Position numbers and translations under genes: made by a program. Positions 15,049-23,385 of a DNA stretch of 52,598 nt are shown here, in pieces. The notes under the pieces were generated by a model. It searched no databases, was not told the origin of the DNA, and saw only the letters and a list, made by a program, of their open reading frames with translations. Position 1 is the stretch's first letter. Each line of letters starts with the position of its first letter. The stretch comes from an uncultured Cytophaga sp. (lineage in GTDB: Bacteria; Bacteroidota; Bacteroidia; Cytophagales; Cytophagaceae): contig NZ_CALMGQ010000145.1 in the NCBI RefSeq assembly GCF_937863595.1, forward strand, positions 1 to 52,598, read 5' to 3'.

Positions 15049-16074
15049 TTATTTGCACCCTTCTCCTTTTAAGATGTATAAAGAACCTTGTTTCTCGATT
15101 TGCATATTCATGGAAAGTGCAATTACTTGTAAAATTTCTTCCACATCTGCATTGTCAAATTCACCCGTAAATCTGCATGTACCCATGTCTGGATTATTTA
15201 GTTTTACGTCAACACCTGTTCGACTTTTTAAATCCGTTACTACTTGATTTAAAGGAGTCCCAGTAAAAATCAGTAGGTCCGCATTTCTCCAAACGGCAGG
15301 CTTCGTATTCATTGTTTCACCTTTGCGCAAGTTGCCAATTCTATCTACGGTACACGTCATTCCTTTTGTTAGCATGACTTCTTTACCAGAGCGACTGTAT
15401 TTTTCTAGCACAGCAACTTTACCTTCTTCCACTTTTATAACATCTACCGAATCATTTGCTCTACTGCATACCAAAAATTTGGTTCCTTTTACTACTACTC
15501 TAGATCTGAATGATAAAACAGTAAATGGCTTTTTTTCGTTTTTTTGTACTTCAAAGAACGCTTCGCCATCTAAATATACGATACGTTCTGTTTCGCCATA
15601 TGTAGACGCATACCGAACCGTAGTTGTATCATGCACATATACTTTGCTGCTATCAGGAAGATAAAACTCCTTCATTCCTCCAAAGGATTGTAAATCTGTA
15701 AAAGTAGGTTTGGTAAATACAACATTACTCATAGCCCACGTTATACATGCTAAGAGCAATACTGCTGCTGCAGCTTTGGCCACTGGTGCTTGCCAGATAT
15801 TCACCCATAAAGAAATACTCTTTACTTCTTTACAATCTATCGTTTGCGCTTTTACAGCATTCCAAGCCTTAACAATATTGAATTCAGGGAATTGATTTCT
15901 CTCTCTCGAAACTTTCCAAGATTTTTCAACTTCTTCAAAAAACAACTTATGCTCCGGCTTTTCCGCTTTCCAGAGGTAAAGTTCTTGCACTTCTTGTTCC
16001 GAAAGTTCTCCCTGCTTAAAAGCAGTGATTGTTTCGTACCAGTAGTCGCTATTTAGAATATTTTCGTTTTTCAT
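15049..16074 (-). CDS. FecR-family anti-sigma factor
   Basis: About 342 residues from the preferred ATG at 16074 (MKNENILN); longer in-frame starts at 16080 and 16104 add up to ten residues without support. The N-terminal cytoplasmic anti-sigma segment includes YWYETITAFKQGELSEQEVQELYLWK, a single membrane helix lies near residues 95-113 (VAKAAAAVLLLACITWAM), then the periplasmic FecR domain (LPDSSKVYVHDTTTVRY, VYLDGEAFFEV, VVVKGTKFLV, VEEGKVAV) and a C-terminal domain of the DUF4974 type (FTGTPLNQVVTDLKSRTGVDVKL, CRFTGEFDNADVEEILQVIALSMN). It is expected to hold the ECF sigma encoded 40 bases upstream until a signal arrives from an STN domain. Confidence 0.9.
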   Translation of the reverse strand: MKNENILNSDYWYETITAFKQGELSEQEVQELYLWKAEKPEHKLFFEEVEKSWKVSRERNQFPEFNIVKAWNAVKAQTIDCKEVKSISLWVNIWQAPVAKAAAAVLLLACITWAMSNVVFTKPTFTDLQSFGGMKEFYLPDSSKVYVHDTTTVRYASTYGETERIVYLDGEAFFEVQKNEKKPFTVLSFRSRVVVKGTKFLVCSRANDSVDVIKVEEGKVAVLEKYSRSGKEVMLTKGMTCTVDRIGNLRKGETMNTKPAVWRNADLLIFTGTPLNQVVTDLKSRTGVDVKLNNPDMGTCRFTGEFDNADVEEILQVIALSMNMQIEKQGSLYILKGEGCK

Positions 16075-16118
16075 GGTCATTTCAATACTAAGACAATTGA
16101 GCAAAGGATTACCCCTAT

Positions 16119-16721
16119 TTATATATTGAAAATAATTGTGCTATTTTCAGAAATAAATATTGCGAGAAATAAGAGGAAAAGATGCTCTCTCATAATTCTC
16201 AGCGCTTTACCCATATGATTCTCAACTGTTTTAACAGATATTTGAAGCATTTCTGCTATTTCTTTGTAAGATAATTGCTCTTCTCTGCTCAACATGAAGA
16301 CAGTTCTGCAAGCATCTGGCATCGATGCAATTGCCTTATTAATTGAATCTTGCATTTCTTTACCCTCTAATTCCAAGATTGGGTCATAAGAAACAGACGC
16401 TGTTTCTTCGCTCAAAATTGACACGTCTTCATGTACAATTTTTTTAGCCCTATTGTATTCATTTATGCTTCTATTATAAACCGCACGAAATAAATAGGTC
16501 TTAAAAGAAGATTGAATGATCGTACTTGTTCTTTTATCCCAAAAATTTACAAAACACGTTTGTACAACATCTTCTGCAAGATCCTTATCTCGAACAATTC
16601 GAAATGAAAATCTACATAAGTGTTTGTAATAGGTATGAAACAAAGATTCAAAATAGTCTTCTTCGTTATCAGAAGGCCAATCTTTTTCTGTGTCTTTTAT
16701 AAGCCTGTGAGGGGTACTCAT
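16119..16721 (-). CDS. ECF RNA polymerase sigma-70 factor (FecI-like)
   Basis: 200 residues. Region 2: YYKHLCRFSFRIVRDKDLAEDVVQTCFVNFWDKR, with the DLAEDVVQ core-binding segment. Region 4: SMPDACRTVFMLSREEQLSYKEIAEMLQISVKTVENHMGKALRIMREHL, a helix-turn-helix. The Bacteroidota FecI-like group is typical. The last 18 residues (LFLLFLAIFISENSTIIFNI) are unusually hydrophobic, which is common in this group. The ATG overlaps the TGA of the lactonase-like gene in an ATGA, so translation is probably coupled. FecR follows after a short gap. This places sigma, anti-sigma and the STN protein under whatever controls the lactonase-like gene. Confidence 0.93.
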   Translation of the reverse strand: MSTPHRLIKDTEKDWPSDNEEDYFESLFHTYYKHLCRFSFRIVRDKDLAEDVVQTCFVNFWDKRTSTIIQSSFKTYLFRAVYNRSINEYNRAKKIVHEDVSILSEETASVSYDPILELEGKEMQDSINKAIASMPDACRTVFMLSREEQLSYKEIAEMLQISVKTVENHMGKALRIMREHLFLLFLAIFISENSTIIFNI

Positions 16722-17740
16722 TTATTTAATTTAAGACGTAACAAATACATATTTGCTGTGATATACAAATAAGACTCTGTATCATCTAGGGCAACATTTG
16801 AAGCATGTTCTTTAATTTTAATCGTAGCAATATGCTTTCCAGCTGGATTGAAAACCCAAATACCCATCGGACCAGAAGCGTATATATATCCCTTGCTATC
16901 CATCTTTAAACCATCGGGCAATCCTTTACCTTTATTTACAAAAGGAGTTGCATCCATAAATACGTTGCCGTTACTAAGTTTACCCAAACTGTCAATATCA
17001 TATACCGCCCAAATTGCGCGTGCTGGATCCGAATTGGCTACATATAATTTCTTTTCATCATTAGAAAGAATAAGTCCGTTGGGACGGGTTAAAGAATCAA
17101 TGATTTGTTCTACAGAACCATCTGCATTCAATCTATACACGCCTTCTTTTGTTTGTTCTTTTAATGGATCATTTTCTTGTTTTTCTAATCCGTATGGAGG
17201 ATCAGTGAAATAATAATTTCCCTTTTTGTCTGCAATAACATCATTTGGGCTGCTAAAGCGTTTGCCATCAAATTTATCAGCAAGTGTTTTAAAATCTGCT
17301 GTTGGAGCATCTAAAGGCGCGAGCATTACTGCTATGCGTCTATCACCACATTGTGTTAATATTAACTTGCCTTCGCTATTTAAACAAAGCCCATTAGATC
17401 CTGTTTCGCCTCCACGTGTAATTGTATCTGTATACCCAGATGGGGTTAAATATAGTTGCAGACTATCTTTCTCTGACCAGCTATTGATGGTGTTTCTGGG
17501 AACATCTGAAAAAATTAATTTGTGTTGGTCTTTTAACCAAAGCGGACCTTCTGCCCATAAAAATCCTTGTGCAAGAATTTCTGCCTTCGCATCTTTTGAA
17601 AATAAGGTTTCTGCTTCGGGATCTAATATTTCGATTTCACTCAATGTGTCTGCTAACTTAACTTGAGTATGTTGTTTTTGATCGGTACAGCTTGACAAAA
17701 AAATTGCCAAAATGGAAATAACTAAAAGACTCTTTTTCAT
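16718..17740 (-). CDS. SMP-30/gluconolactonase-family lipoprotein
   Basis: 340 residues, lipobox LSSC (C18). The mature part is a six-bladed propeller of the SMP-30/LRE family: GFLWAEGPLWLKDQHKLIFSDVP (start motif with metal-binding Glu), GSNGLCLNSEGKLILTQ, FSSPNDVIADKKGNYYFTDPPYGL (metal-binding Asn), TRPNGLILSNDEKKLYVANSD (metal-binding Asn/Asp) and GLPDGLKMDSKGYIYASGPMGIWVF. Relatives hydrolyse sugar lactones using a divalent metal. The propeller motifs are more complete than in the gene at 5832. It is the first gene of an operon with the ECF sigma (4-base overlap), FecR and STN genes. This pairing is unusual and suggests that a lactone or sugar acid may be part of the signal (inference). 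Confidence 0.86.
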   Translation of the reverse strand: MKKSLLVISILAIFLSSCTDQKQHTQVKLADTLSEIEILDPEAETLFSKDAKAEILAQGFLWAEGPLWLKDQHKLIFSDVPRNTINSWSEKDSLQLYLTPSGYTDTITRGGETGSNGLCLNSEGKLILTQCGDRRIAVMLAPLDAPTADFKTLADKFDGKRFSSPNDVIADKKGNYYFTDPPYGLEKQENDPLKEQTKEGVYRLNADGSVEQIIDSLTRPNGLILSNDEKKLYVANSDPARAIWAVYDIDSLGKLSNGNVFMDATPFVNKGKGLPDGLKMDSKGYIYASGPMGIWVFNPAGKHIATIKIKEHASNVALDDTESYLYITANMYLLRLKLNK

Positions 17741-17809
17741 TAAGCTAAAATACGCAATTTATTGGTATGAATAAAAACAAGGCAATTTCTTAATTCGAAA
17801 TACCTATAC

Positions 17810-18802
17810 TTAGGTAGTTTGAGATTTTTGAACGAACCAATTTTGAGGCAAGCGTTTTGTGATTTTTACGACTACAAAAGTAACAAGCAATGCAAATATC
17901 ATTCTAAAAATAAACACCATCGACCAGTGTGCACCCATGGATATCATTAGCAATGAGTCTTCAATTAAGCTGTGACATAAGCCCATTAAAACAAATGCAT
18001 AAAATACATCCATGGCAGGAATTTCCTTTTCTTCTGTCTCCTTAATAATTAATGCGCCTCCATATAAAATACCTAAACTCATGCCAATCACTGTCATGGG
18101 TATTACTTCTTTGTTAATCCCCAAGATGCTTAGTATTGGTTTTAAACCTTCACTAAATGTATTTAATATTCCAGATCTTTTTAATACACGCATTACAAAC
18201 AATAGCGCCATCACAACAAAGAATACTATGATGTATTTTTTAATTTCACCCAATACCCAATCCCCGATGCTGGGGTTTACAAGAATTTCAGGTTTCCATT
18301 GAATACTATTTGGTTGTTGTAAAAATTGGGTTTCATTTAACAATAGATTCATGCAAATAGCAGTAAGGATTCCAAAACCAAAACGAATTAAAAACATAAT
18401 CCAAAGTTTGCACCCTGCTTTGCGCGCTATTTGTAATTCTATTGGAAGTGCATGTGCCATCAACATCATACAACATAAGATGGATACTTGCGCGGTTGTC
18501 AAGGTGTTAGAAATATCTAAGGAATAAAATGCAATCATTCCTCCGTAAATATTGGTTACCATAGTTGTAGCCCAAATGATGCCGCAAGCGCCTGGTAAGC
18601 CAACAAATTTCATTATGGGGGCAAGTGCAGATCCTAAATAATCAATCCATCCTAAATACTGCAATACCTTTACAGCGATAGAAATGGGTATCATTATTTT
18701 ATATAACAGCAATGCTGATTTACTTGTGTCTTTTATTAAACTTTTGGAGGCCTTAATCATAGTTGCATGAAAGAATTCAAAAATAGGCAGAAAGTAATTC
18801 AT
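17810..18802 (-). CDS. Nucleoside-recognition (Gate) domain membrane protein
   Basis: About 330 residues with around eight membrane helices, of the SpmA/SpmB-like nucleoside-recognition family: IKDTSKSALLLYKIMIPISIAVKVLQYLGW, the second Gate-type half with GMSLGILYGGALIIKE, and CHSLIEDSLL near residue 290. I place the start at 18802 (MNYFLPIFEFF). An upstream in-frame ATG at 18829 lies inside the terminator hairpin (18806-18840) of the gene transcribed ahead of it and would add nine residues (MFKTYKPFS) of hairpin-encoded sequence. The transported solute is unknown. Transcription may come from read-through or from a promoter overlapping the terminator. Confidence 0.82.
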   Translation of the reverse strand: MNYFLPIFEFFHATMIKASKSLIKDTSKSALLLYKIMIPISIAVKVLQYLGWIDYLGSALAPIMKFVGLPGACGIIWATTMVTNIYGGMIAFYSLDISNTLTTAQVSILCCMMLMAHALPIELQIARKAGCKLWIMFLIRFGFGILTAICMNLLLNETQFLQQPNSIQWKPEILVNPSIGDWVLGEIKKYIIVFFVVMALLFVMRVLKRSGILNTFSEGLKPILSILGINKEVIPMTVIGMSLGILYGGALIIKETEEKEIPAMDVFYAFVLMGLCHSLIEDSLLMISMGAHWSMVFIFRMIFALLVTFVVVKITKRLPQNWFVQKSQTT

Positions 18803-18805
18803 AGA

Positions 18806-18840
18806 AAAGGGCTTGTACGTTTTAAACATACAAGCCCTTT
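18806..18840 (-). terminator. Terminator of the rhodanese-thioredoxin gene
   Basis: 12-bp perfect stem (18806-18817 with 18829-18840), 11-base loop, followed on the minus strand by TTTTCTA. It lies between the stop of 18862 and the start at 18802. Confidence 0.82.
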
Positions 18841-18861
18841 CTTTATGTAATTAAAGAGTAC

Positions 18862-19599
18862 TTACTTTAATTGATTCACCAATTGTTTTTTTGTTTTATA
18901 GCCAATGTCATCATAAACCAATTTCTTGTTTTTATAAATATGTATCGCTGGTAAAGATTCTATTTCAAAATGCTGACTCAGTGTTGGGTTTTTGTCTACA
19001 TCAATACGTACAACAGTAACTTTATCGGACATTGTTTCAGCAATGTCCTTCAAGTCTGGCTCCATTTGTTTGCATGGCCCACACCAGATTGCATAAAAAT
19101 CTACCAAAACATATTTGTCCGTTTCTAATAATTTTTGAAATTCAACCAAACTCATCTCTTGTTCTGATTGAGCAACACTTGGTGTATTTCCTTTTTCTAC
19201 AGGCAATGTGGCAGCATTCCATTTTAACATTCCTCCATCTAATTCGTATACTTTTTCAAAACCTTCCGAACGTAAATAGTTTGCAGCACTCGCACTTCTT
19301 CCACCGCTTAAACAATATACAAACACAGGTTCTTTTTTATTTAAAGGTGCTACTTGGGTTTTAAAATCTGAACCATTCCAATTCACATTTTTCGCATTTT
19401 TTATATGCTCTTTATTAAACTCTTCTTCCGAACGTACGTCCAGAAGTGTGGGATTTGCAGTAGCCTTCACCATATTGCTAAATTGAAGCGCATTAAGTTT
19501 TAGTGTGTCGTTGGTTGCTGCTGCAGATTGCTGATTTGAACAAGCGCTTAGGCTTGTTGCAAAGAATACAACCATCATTCCGATAAAAATTTGTTTCAT
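18862..19599 (-). CDS. Rhodanese-thioredoxin fusion lipoprotein
   Basis: About 245 residues from the ATG at 19599 (MKQIFIGMMVV), chosen because it gives a compact lipoprotein signal ending in LSAC; a longer frame opens at 19647. Domain 1, residues about 32-130, is a single rhodanese domain with the active loop CLSGGRS (catalytic Cys). Domain 2, about 145-245, is thioredoxin with WCGPCK and the SLPAIHIYKNK segment. Lipidation implies a periplasmic-side location. A sulfur-transfer domain fused to a thioredoxin could pass persulfide sulfur to the reductive Cys pair (inference). Monocistronic with its own terminator; the next genes upstream are two unrelated secreted proteins. Confidence 0.87.
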   Translation of the reverse strand: MKQIFIGMMVVFFATSLSACSNQQSAAATNDTLKLNALQFSNMVKATANPTLLDVRSEEEFNKEHIKNAKNVNWNGSDFKTQVAPLNKKEPVFVYCLSGGRSASAANYLRSEGFEKVYELDGGMLKWNAATLPVEKGNTPSVAQSEQEMSLVEFQKLLETDKYVLVDFYAIWCGPCKQMEPDLKDIAETMSDKVTVVRIDVDKNPTLSQHFEIESLPAIHIYKNKKLVYDDIGYKTKKQLVNQLK

Positions 19600-19656
19600 A
19601 TTTTTTACGTTTGTTTTAGAACACCTAATTATACGTTTAAAGTTCAATAATAGAGA

Positions 19657-20298
19657 TTATTCGGCAGAAATGGTAGTTTTATGGGGAGTTCTGACATATA
19701 CTTTGTGTCGTGCATTGTATTTAGAAATAAAAGGGAAAGATTTTTTATTGTCTGGGTCTTTTTTAATTTTTTTGAAACTAGCAGATAAGGCTGGGTCTCT
19801 AGTTATAATTGGCTCCAATGTTTTTTTATCAACTTTCGCAATTACTCCAGATGTATAATCTAAAAAGTACATTGTTATTTTAATCTGACCGTTGCCTACT
19901 GTTGATCGGTCTGCATCATTTGCTGGGACTGAAACCCATTCTTTTATCATAAAGGTTGAAATAGCTGCTTTTAAAAAAATCGGATTTAATTGGGATTTAT
20001 AAAATATAAATAATCGCCCATTTATAACCGTTGCATATAAATTCGCTTCAAACTTTAAACGTGTGTTATTGCTGTTTATATAAAATAAATTATCAACGTT
20101 AATTTTATCTTGAATGGCTCCAATCTCTAATTCGCAATTGGGGAATTTCGGAGTATTGCTTCTTACCTCTTTTAAAGACGTATAAATTCCATTTTTTAAT
20201 AGTAAACTGTTGTCAAATAACATGCTATCATACTCTGTTTGAGCAAAAAGTGTTATGGCAAAAAATGCAAGTATAATACAGGTAATTGTTTTTTTCAT
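19657..20298 (-). CDS. Secreted protein, paralog A of a tandem pair
   Basis: 213 residues with a cleavable signal (ending near LFAQ). The mature part matches the next gene upstream over its full length: FDSMLFDN versus FDSILFDN, NGIYTSLKE versus NGIYSTLEE, NTRLKFEANLYATVINGRLFIFY versus NTRLKFESSLYATVVEGRLSIFY, and KKSFPFISKYNAR versus KKSYPFISQYNTR. I recognise no family for either. Shorter than paralog B mainly because it lacks a Gly/Tyr-rich insertion. No lipobox. Separated from paralog B by 70 bases on the same strand, so possibly one transcript. Confidence 0.75.
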   Translation of the reverse strand: MKKTITCIILAFFAITLFAQTEYDSMLFDNSLLLKNGIYTSLKEVRSNTPKFPNCELEIGAIQDKINVDNLFYINSNNTRLKFEANLYATVINGRLFIFYKSQLNPIFLKAAISTFMIKEWVSVPANDADRSTVGNGQIKITMYFLDYTSGVIAKVDKKTLEPIITRDPALSASFKKIKKDPDNKKSFPFISKYNARHKVYVRTPHKTTISAE

Positions 20299-20368
20299 TG
20301 AATCAATTTGTTTCCGTCCGATTATTTGTACTCAAAAATATGTATAAAGAATTCAAATTTCCTGATTG

Positions 20369-21046
20369 TTATTCTTCTGATTTAGGTATTACGGGCAATA
20401 CGTAAATATACATAGGATTTCGAGTATTGTATTGAGAAATAAAAGGATACGACTTTTTATTGTTAGCATCGCTTCTTATTTTTTTGAAACTTGAATATAA
20501 GACAGGATCTCTCATAATTATTGGTTCCAAATTTTCCTTATTTACTTTGGAAATAAAACCTGTAGCAAAATCCAAACAATATATGTTGACTTCTACACTA
20601 CTTGTAGTTACGGGTACCGTACTTCCATAACCTGGATAGCCATAACCCATATTGTTTTGCGGCATATAGGTTGTCGTTGTAACAATTTCATTCAGTATAA
20701 ATGTAGATATTGCCCCTTTCAAAAAAACAGGATTTAATTGATTGTCATAAAAAATAGATAAGCGACCTTCAACAACAGTCGCATATAAACTCGATTCAAA
20801 CTTTAAGCGTGTGTTTCTGCTATTTCTATAATATAACGTATTTAAATATATTCGATCTTGATTTTTCTCTAATTCCAATTCACTATCCGGATATCTAGGC
20901 GAATTGTATTTAAGTTCCTCTAAAGTGCTATAGATTCCATTTTTAAAAACAGTTTTGTTGTCAAATAAGATACTATCAAAACCAATTTGAGCAAAAAGAG
21001 GTAGCATCAAAAAAAGATATACCGCACACAAAAACGCCTTTTTCAT
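20369..21046 (-). CDS. Secreted protein, paralog B of a tandem pair
   Basis: About 225 residues from the ATG at 21046 (MKKAFLCAVYLF), which starts a proper signal peptide ending near FAQ. An upstream ATG at 21127 would run the frame through the terminator of the MscS gene and is unlikely to be used. The mature part aligns with paralog A throughout. It contains an extra Gly/Tyr/Pro-rich insertion (NNMGYGYPGYGSTVPVTT, about residues 130-148 of this form) absent from A. Function unknown; gene duplication with divergence of one loop is the visible history. Confidence 0.75.
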   Translation of the reverse strand: MKKAFLCAVYLFLMLPLFAQIGFDSILFDNKTVFKNGIYSTLEELKYNSPRYPDSELELEKNQDRIYLNTLYYRNSRNTRLKFESSLYATVVEGRLSIFYDNQLNPVFLKGAISTFILNEIVTTTTYMPQNNMGYGYPGYGSTVPVTTSSVEVNIYCLDFATGFISKVNKENLEPIIMRDPVLYSSFKKIRSDANNKKSYPFISQYNTRNPMYIYVLPVIPKSEE

Positions 21047-21098
21047 ATACCAATTTATATAAAATTCCGCAGTAATTTGCAGAAGTTTCAATTGCAAA

Positions 21099-21132
21099 TA
21101 AAAATGTCTGAGCCAACGCTCAGACATTTTTA
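21099..21132 (-). terminator. Terminator of the MscS gene
   Basis: 15-bp stem (21099-21113 with 21118-21132), 4-base loop, followed on the minus strand by TTTTTATTTG after the stop of 21138. Confidence 0.85.
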
Positions 21133-21137
21133 TTAAT

Positions 21138-22013
21138 TTACTCTTGTAAGGTTGCTATTTTGGTTGCTTGATGAATAACGCGTTGTGGAAATGGAATTTC
21201 AATTCCTTCTTTATCAAAACCAATTTTGATTCGTTTTCTTAACTCACCTGTTACATCCCATTGTTTAATGGGTAAGGTATCTCCTACTATTTTAATATCA
21301 ATAGCTGAATCCCCTAGTTTATCAACTCGTAAAAACTGAGGTGCTTTAATAATAAAGTCTTTCCACTTTTCATCGTTTGCTAAGTCATTCCCTATTTTAT
21401 TGACAACGTTAATCACATGATCTAAATCTGCACTATAAGAAACGCCTACATTTAAATTTACACGAGAAAATACTTTTGACATATTTGAAACGGTCTTAAT
21501 TTCTCCGTGAGGTACGTGATGTACGGTACCATCCATATCCCGTAGGGTTGTCATGCGCAAACTTATATCTTCCACTAAGCCTCCAATAGTTCCAAAACTT
21601 ACTACGTCGCCTATTCTATATTGATTTTCAATGATGATGAATAATCCAGCAATGATGTCGCGAATAAGATACTGACCGCCAAAACCAAAAGCTAAGCCAA
21701 CAATACCAGCACCAGCAAGGATGGGCCCAATCATCAACCCAATTTCTCCTAAAATCATTAAGGTAGCAATCGTTAAAATTAAAATGGTAGAGCTAGTACT
21801 AAAAATTTTTATAAGTGTATCTTCTCTTTTCTTCTCCCCATCTTTTGAAGTTAATTGATCGGCAGTTATTGTTATACGAACAACTTTCTCAATAAACCGA
21901 TTTGCAATTTTATTCAAAATAAAAGAACCTATTATTATAAAAATAATTTTAACTCCATGTTCAAGTGCCCAAGGTAAAATATTTTCTAAATATGAGATTA
22001 ATTTTTCTTTCAT
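21138..22013 (-). CDS. mscS: Small-conductance mechanosensitive channel (MscS family)
   Basis: 291 residues. Three N-terminal helices; the pore-lining segment GPILAGAGIVGLAFGFGGQYLIRDIIAGLFIIIENQYRIGDVV holds the Gly/Ala-rich TM3 and the conserved hinge, followed by the MscS beta domain (TTLRDMDGTVHHVPHGEIKTVSNMSK) and the C-terminal alpha/beta cage (KIGFDKEGIEIPFPQRVIH). Classic MscS size and layout. Opens under hypo-osmotic tension in the inner membrane. It precedes the secreted paralogs but is separated from them by a terminator. Confidence 0.92.
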   Translation of the reverse strand: MKEKLISYLENILPWALEHGVKIIFIIIGSFILNKIANRFIEKVVRITITADQLTSKDGEKKREDTLIKIFSTSSTILILTIATLMILGEIGLMIGPILAGAGIVGLAFGFGGQYLIRDIIAGLFIIIENQYRIGDVVSFGTIGGLVEDISLRMTTLRDMDGTVHHVPHGEIKTVSNMSKVFSRVNLNVGVSYSADLDHVINVVNKIGNDLANDEKWKDFIIKAPQFLRVDKLGDSAIDIKIVGDTLPIKQWDVTGELRKRIKIGFDKEGIEIPFPQRVIHQATKIATLQE

Positions 22014-22342
22014 ACGTGATGTTTTTAATTATAAAACATATTTTCAGAAATACATTTTCTGTTTCCTGTTTTATATTTGGTTTTCTCAATTGATTTCGAA
22101 CGTATTTAAGCAGGGGCTTACATACACTTTGTTCCACTATCTACAATATACAAAATTTATATGGCTTATGTAAGTGATGTACATGAATTGTTGTTGAACA
22201 AAATACCCATAACCATTCAAAGTGCTCGTCAATATTATATTATAAATGTTTGTTATTCTATTATTTTAAAAAATAAAATGTTCAAAATAGAATTAATGGT
22301 AGCTTCATTAACAGTAGCGTAAATTTAATTTATTTTTATTCG
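22014..22342. other. Non-coding gap, AT-rich
   Basis: About 330 bases between the MscS gene and the PorT-like barrel gene, both on the minus strand. It must hold the MscS promoter. No ORF of useful length, RNA gene or repeat is visible, only AT-rich runs. Confidence 0.5.
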
Positions 22343-23005
22343 TTAATATATTCTGAACCCAACTGAAGCTTGTAGCCATATATTTTTGTACCGTGGAGTT
22401 TGAGATGAACTGTTTTCTCTATTATGTGTTACATCCCAACCTGTTCTTAATCCAAAAACAACATTATTAAAGTTAAAATCTAAACCGCCTGTCAGACAAA
22501 ATATATTATGGCGCACTGGTTCGCTTTTAAACTGTTCTTCTTGAAAACGATTTAATGACGAATTTGTAAAAACATTGCTTTGACTCATTAAAAATGAATA
22601 TTGAGGTCCGAATAGAATTGTTAGTCGTTCAATAGGCTTTACTGCAAAAAATATGGGTATGTCGACATAGTTTAATGTGCGCTTCAATTCATAGCTGCTT
22701 AATAAATAAATACCTGAACTATTAAAGCCACGTTGAGATAAGAGTACCTCTGGCTGTATACCAATATACTTTGCGATAGGTATGTACAAGAATGCGCCTC
22801 CTGCAAAGCCTGCTTTCCCTCTTGCATGAAAGTTTTCTGTATGAGAATTATATATACTTGAAAAATTTATCCCTGCTTTAAAACCGAATGAAATGTACTC
22901 TCGTGAGTCTTCATTCTGTGAAAATGCATTTATTGAACTTAAGAGCAGAAATACGAGGCATATTGTCAATTGACGCTTACAAATATTCTTTCCAAAATTA
23001 TACAT
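22343..23005 (-). CDS. PorT-like outer-membrane beta-barrel protein
   Basis: 220 residues with a signal ending near AFSQ. The barrel shows the family strand pattern: FGFKAGINFSSIY, GFAGGAFLYIPIAKYIGIQPEVLLSQRGF, LNYVDIPIFFAVKPIERLTILFGPQYSFL, GLDFNFNNVVFGLRTGWDV, and ends in an aromatic-rich terminal strand (WLQASVGFRIY). It is of the outer-membrane protein beta-barrel type abundant in Bacteroidota (about eight strands). It follows a 62-codon gene by 6 bases, so they form a bicistron. Confidence 0.83.
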   Translation of the reverse strand: MYNFGKNICKRQLTICLVFLLLSSINAFSQNEDSREYISFGFKAGINFSSIYNSHTENFHARGKAGFAGGAFLYIPIAKYIGIQPEVLLSQRGFNSSGIYLLSSYELKRTLNYVDIPIFFAVKPIERLTILFGPQYSFLMSQSNVFTNSSLNRFQEEQFKSEPVRHNIFCLTGGLDFNFNNVVFGLRTGWDVTHNRENSSSQTPRYKNIWLQASVGFRIY

Positions 23006-23011
23006 ACCGTA

Positions 23012-23200
23012 CTAATCAAGAGAAGGATACTTTAGATTCTGTTTTAATTGAATTTCTATTTTCTCCACTTGTACTTTTTGATTGACTTCCTTATAACTCA
23101 TCTCCTCTTTCGACTGAGAATTATTTAAACCAAATGAAAGTACAGTGCCTATAGATAAGCATACTAGTGATGAAATGATGAATGATTTGATAAATTTCAT
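23012..23200 (-). CDS. Small membrane or secreted protein, unknown
   Basis: 62 residues. Hydrophobic N-terminal segment (about 7-25) then a charged tail with several KE/KV pairs (MSYKEVNQKVQVEKIEIQLKQNL), perhaps a short coiled coil. Start ATG is preceded by CGCT in the recurrent (A/G)CTATG context. It lies 6 bases upstream of the PorT-like gene. I do not recognise it. It might be a partner or a leader peptide for the barrel (inference). Confidence 0.6.
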   Translation of the reverse strand: MKFIKSFIISSLVCLSIGTVLSFGLNNSQSKEEMSYKEVNQKVQVEKIEIQLKQNLKYPSLD

Positions 23201-23322
23201 AGCGGTAACATTTATATGATTTAAATAATGTGTTTCTTCTTTTTATAATTCTTAAAATTAATCAATCGATACATATTAGGACTTACAAAAAAATACAAAA
23301 TCGTTATAAATTTTTATACATA

Positions 23323-23363
23323 AAAAAAGGTCAGCGATTTAAGATAAATCGCTGACCTTTTTT
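23323..23363 (-). terminator. Terminator of the PepSY-like lipoprotein gene
   Basis: 18-bp perfect stem (23323-23340 with 23346-23363), 5-base loop, T-run on the minus strand. Confidence 0.88.
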
Positions 23364-23385
23364 ATATATGCTATTGTAGTTTTAA

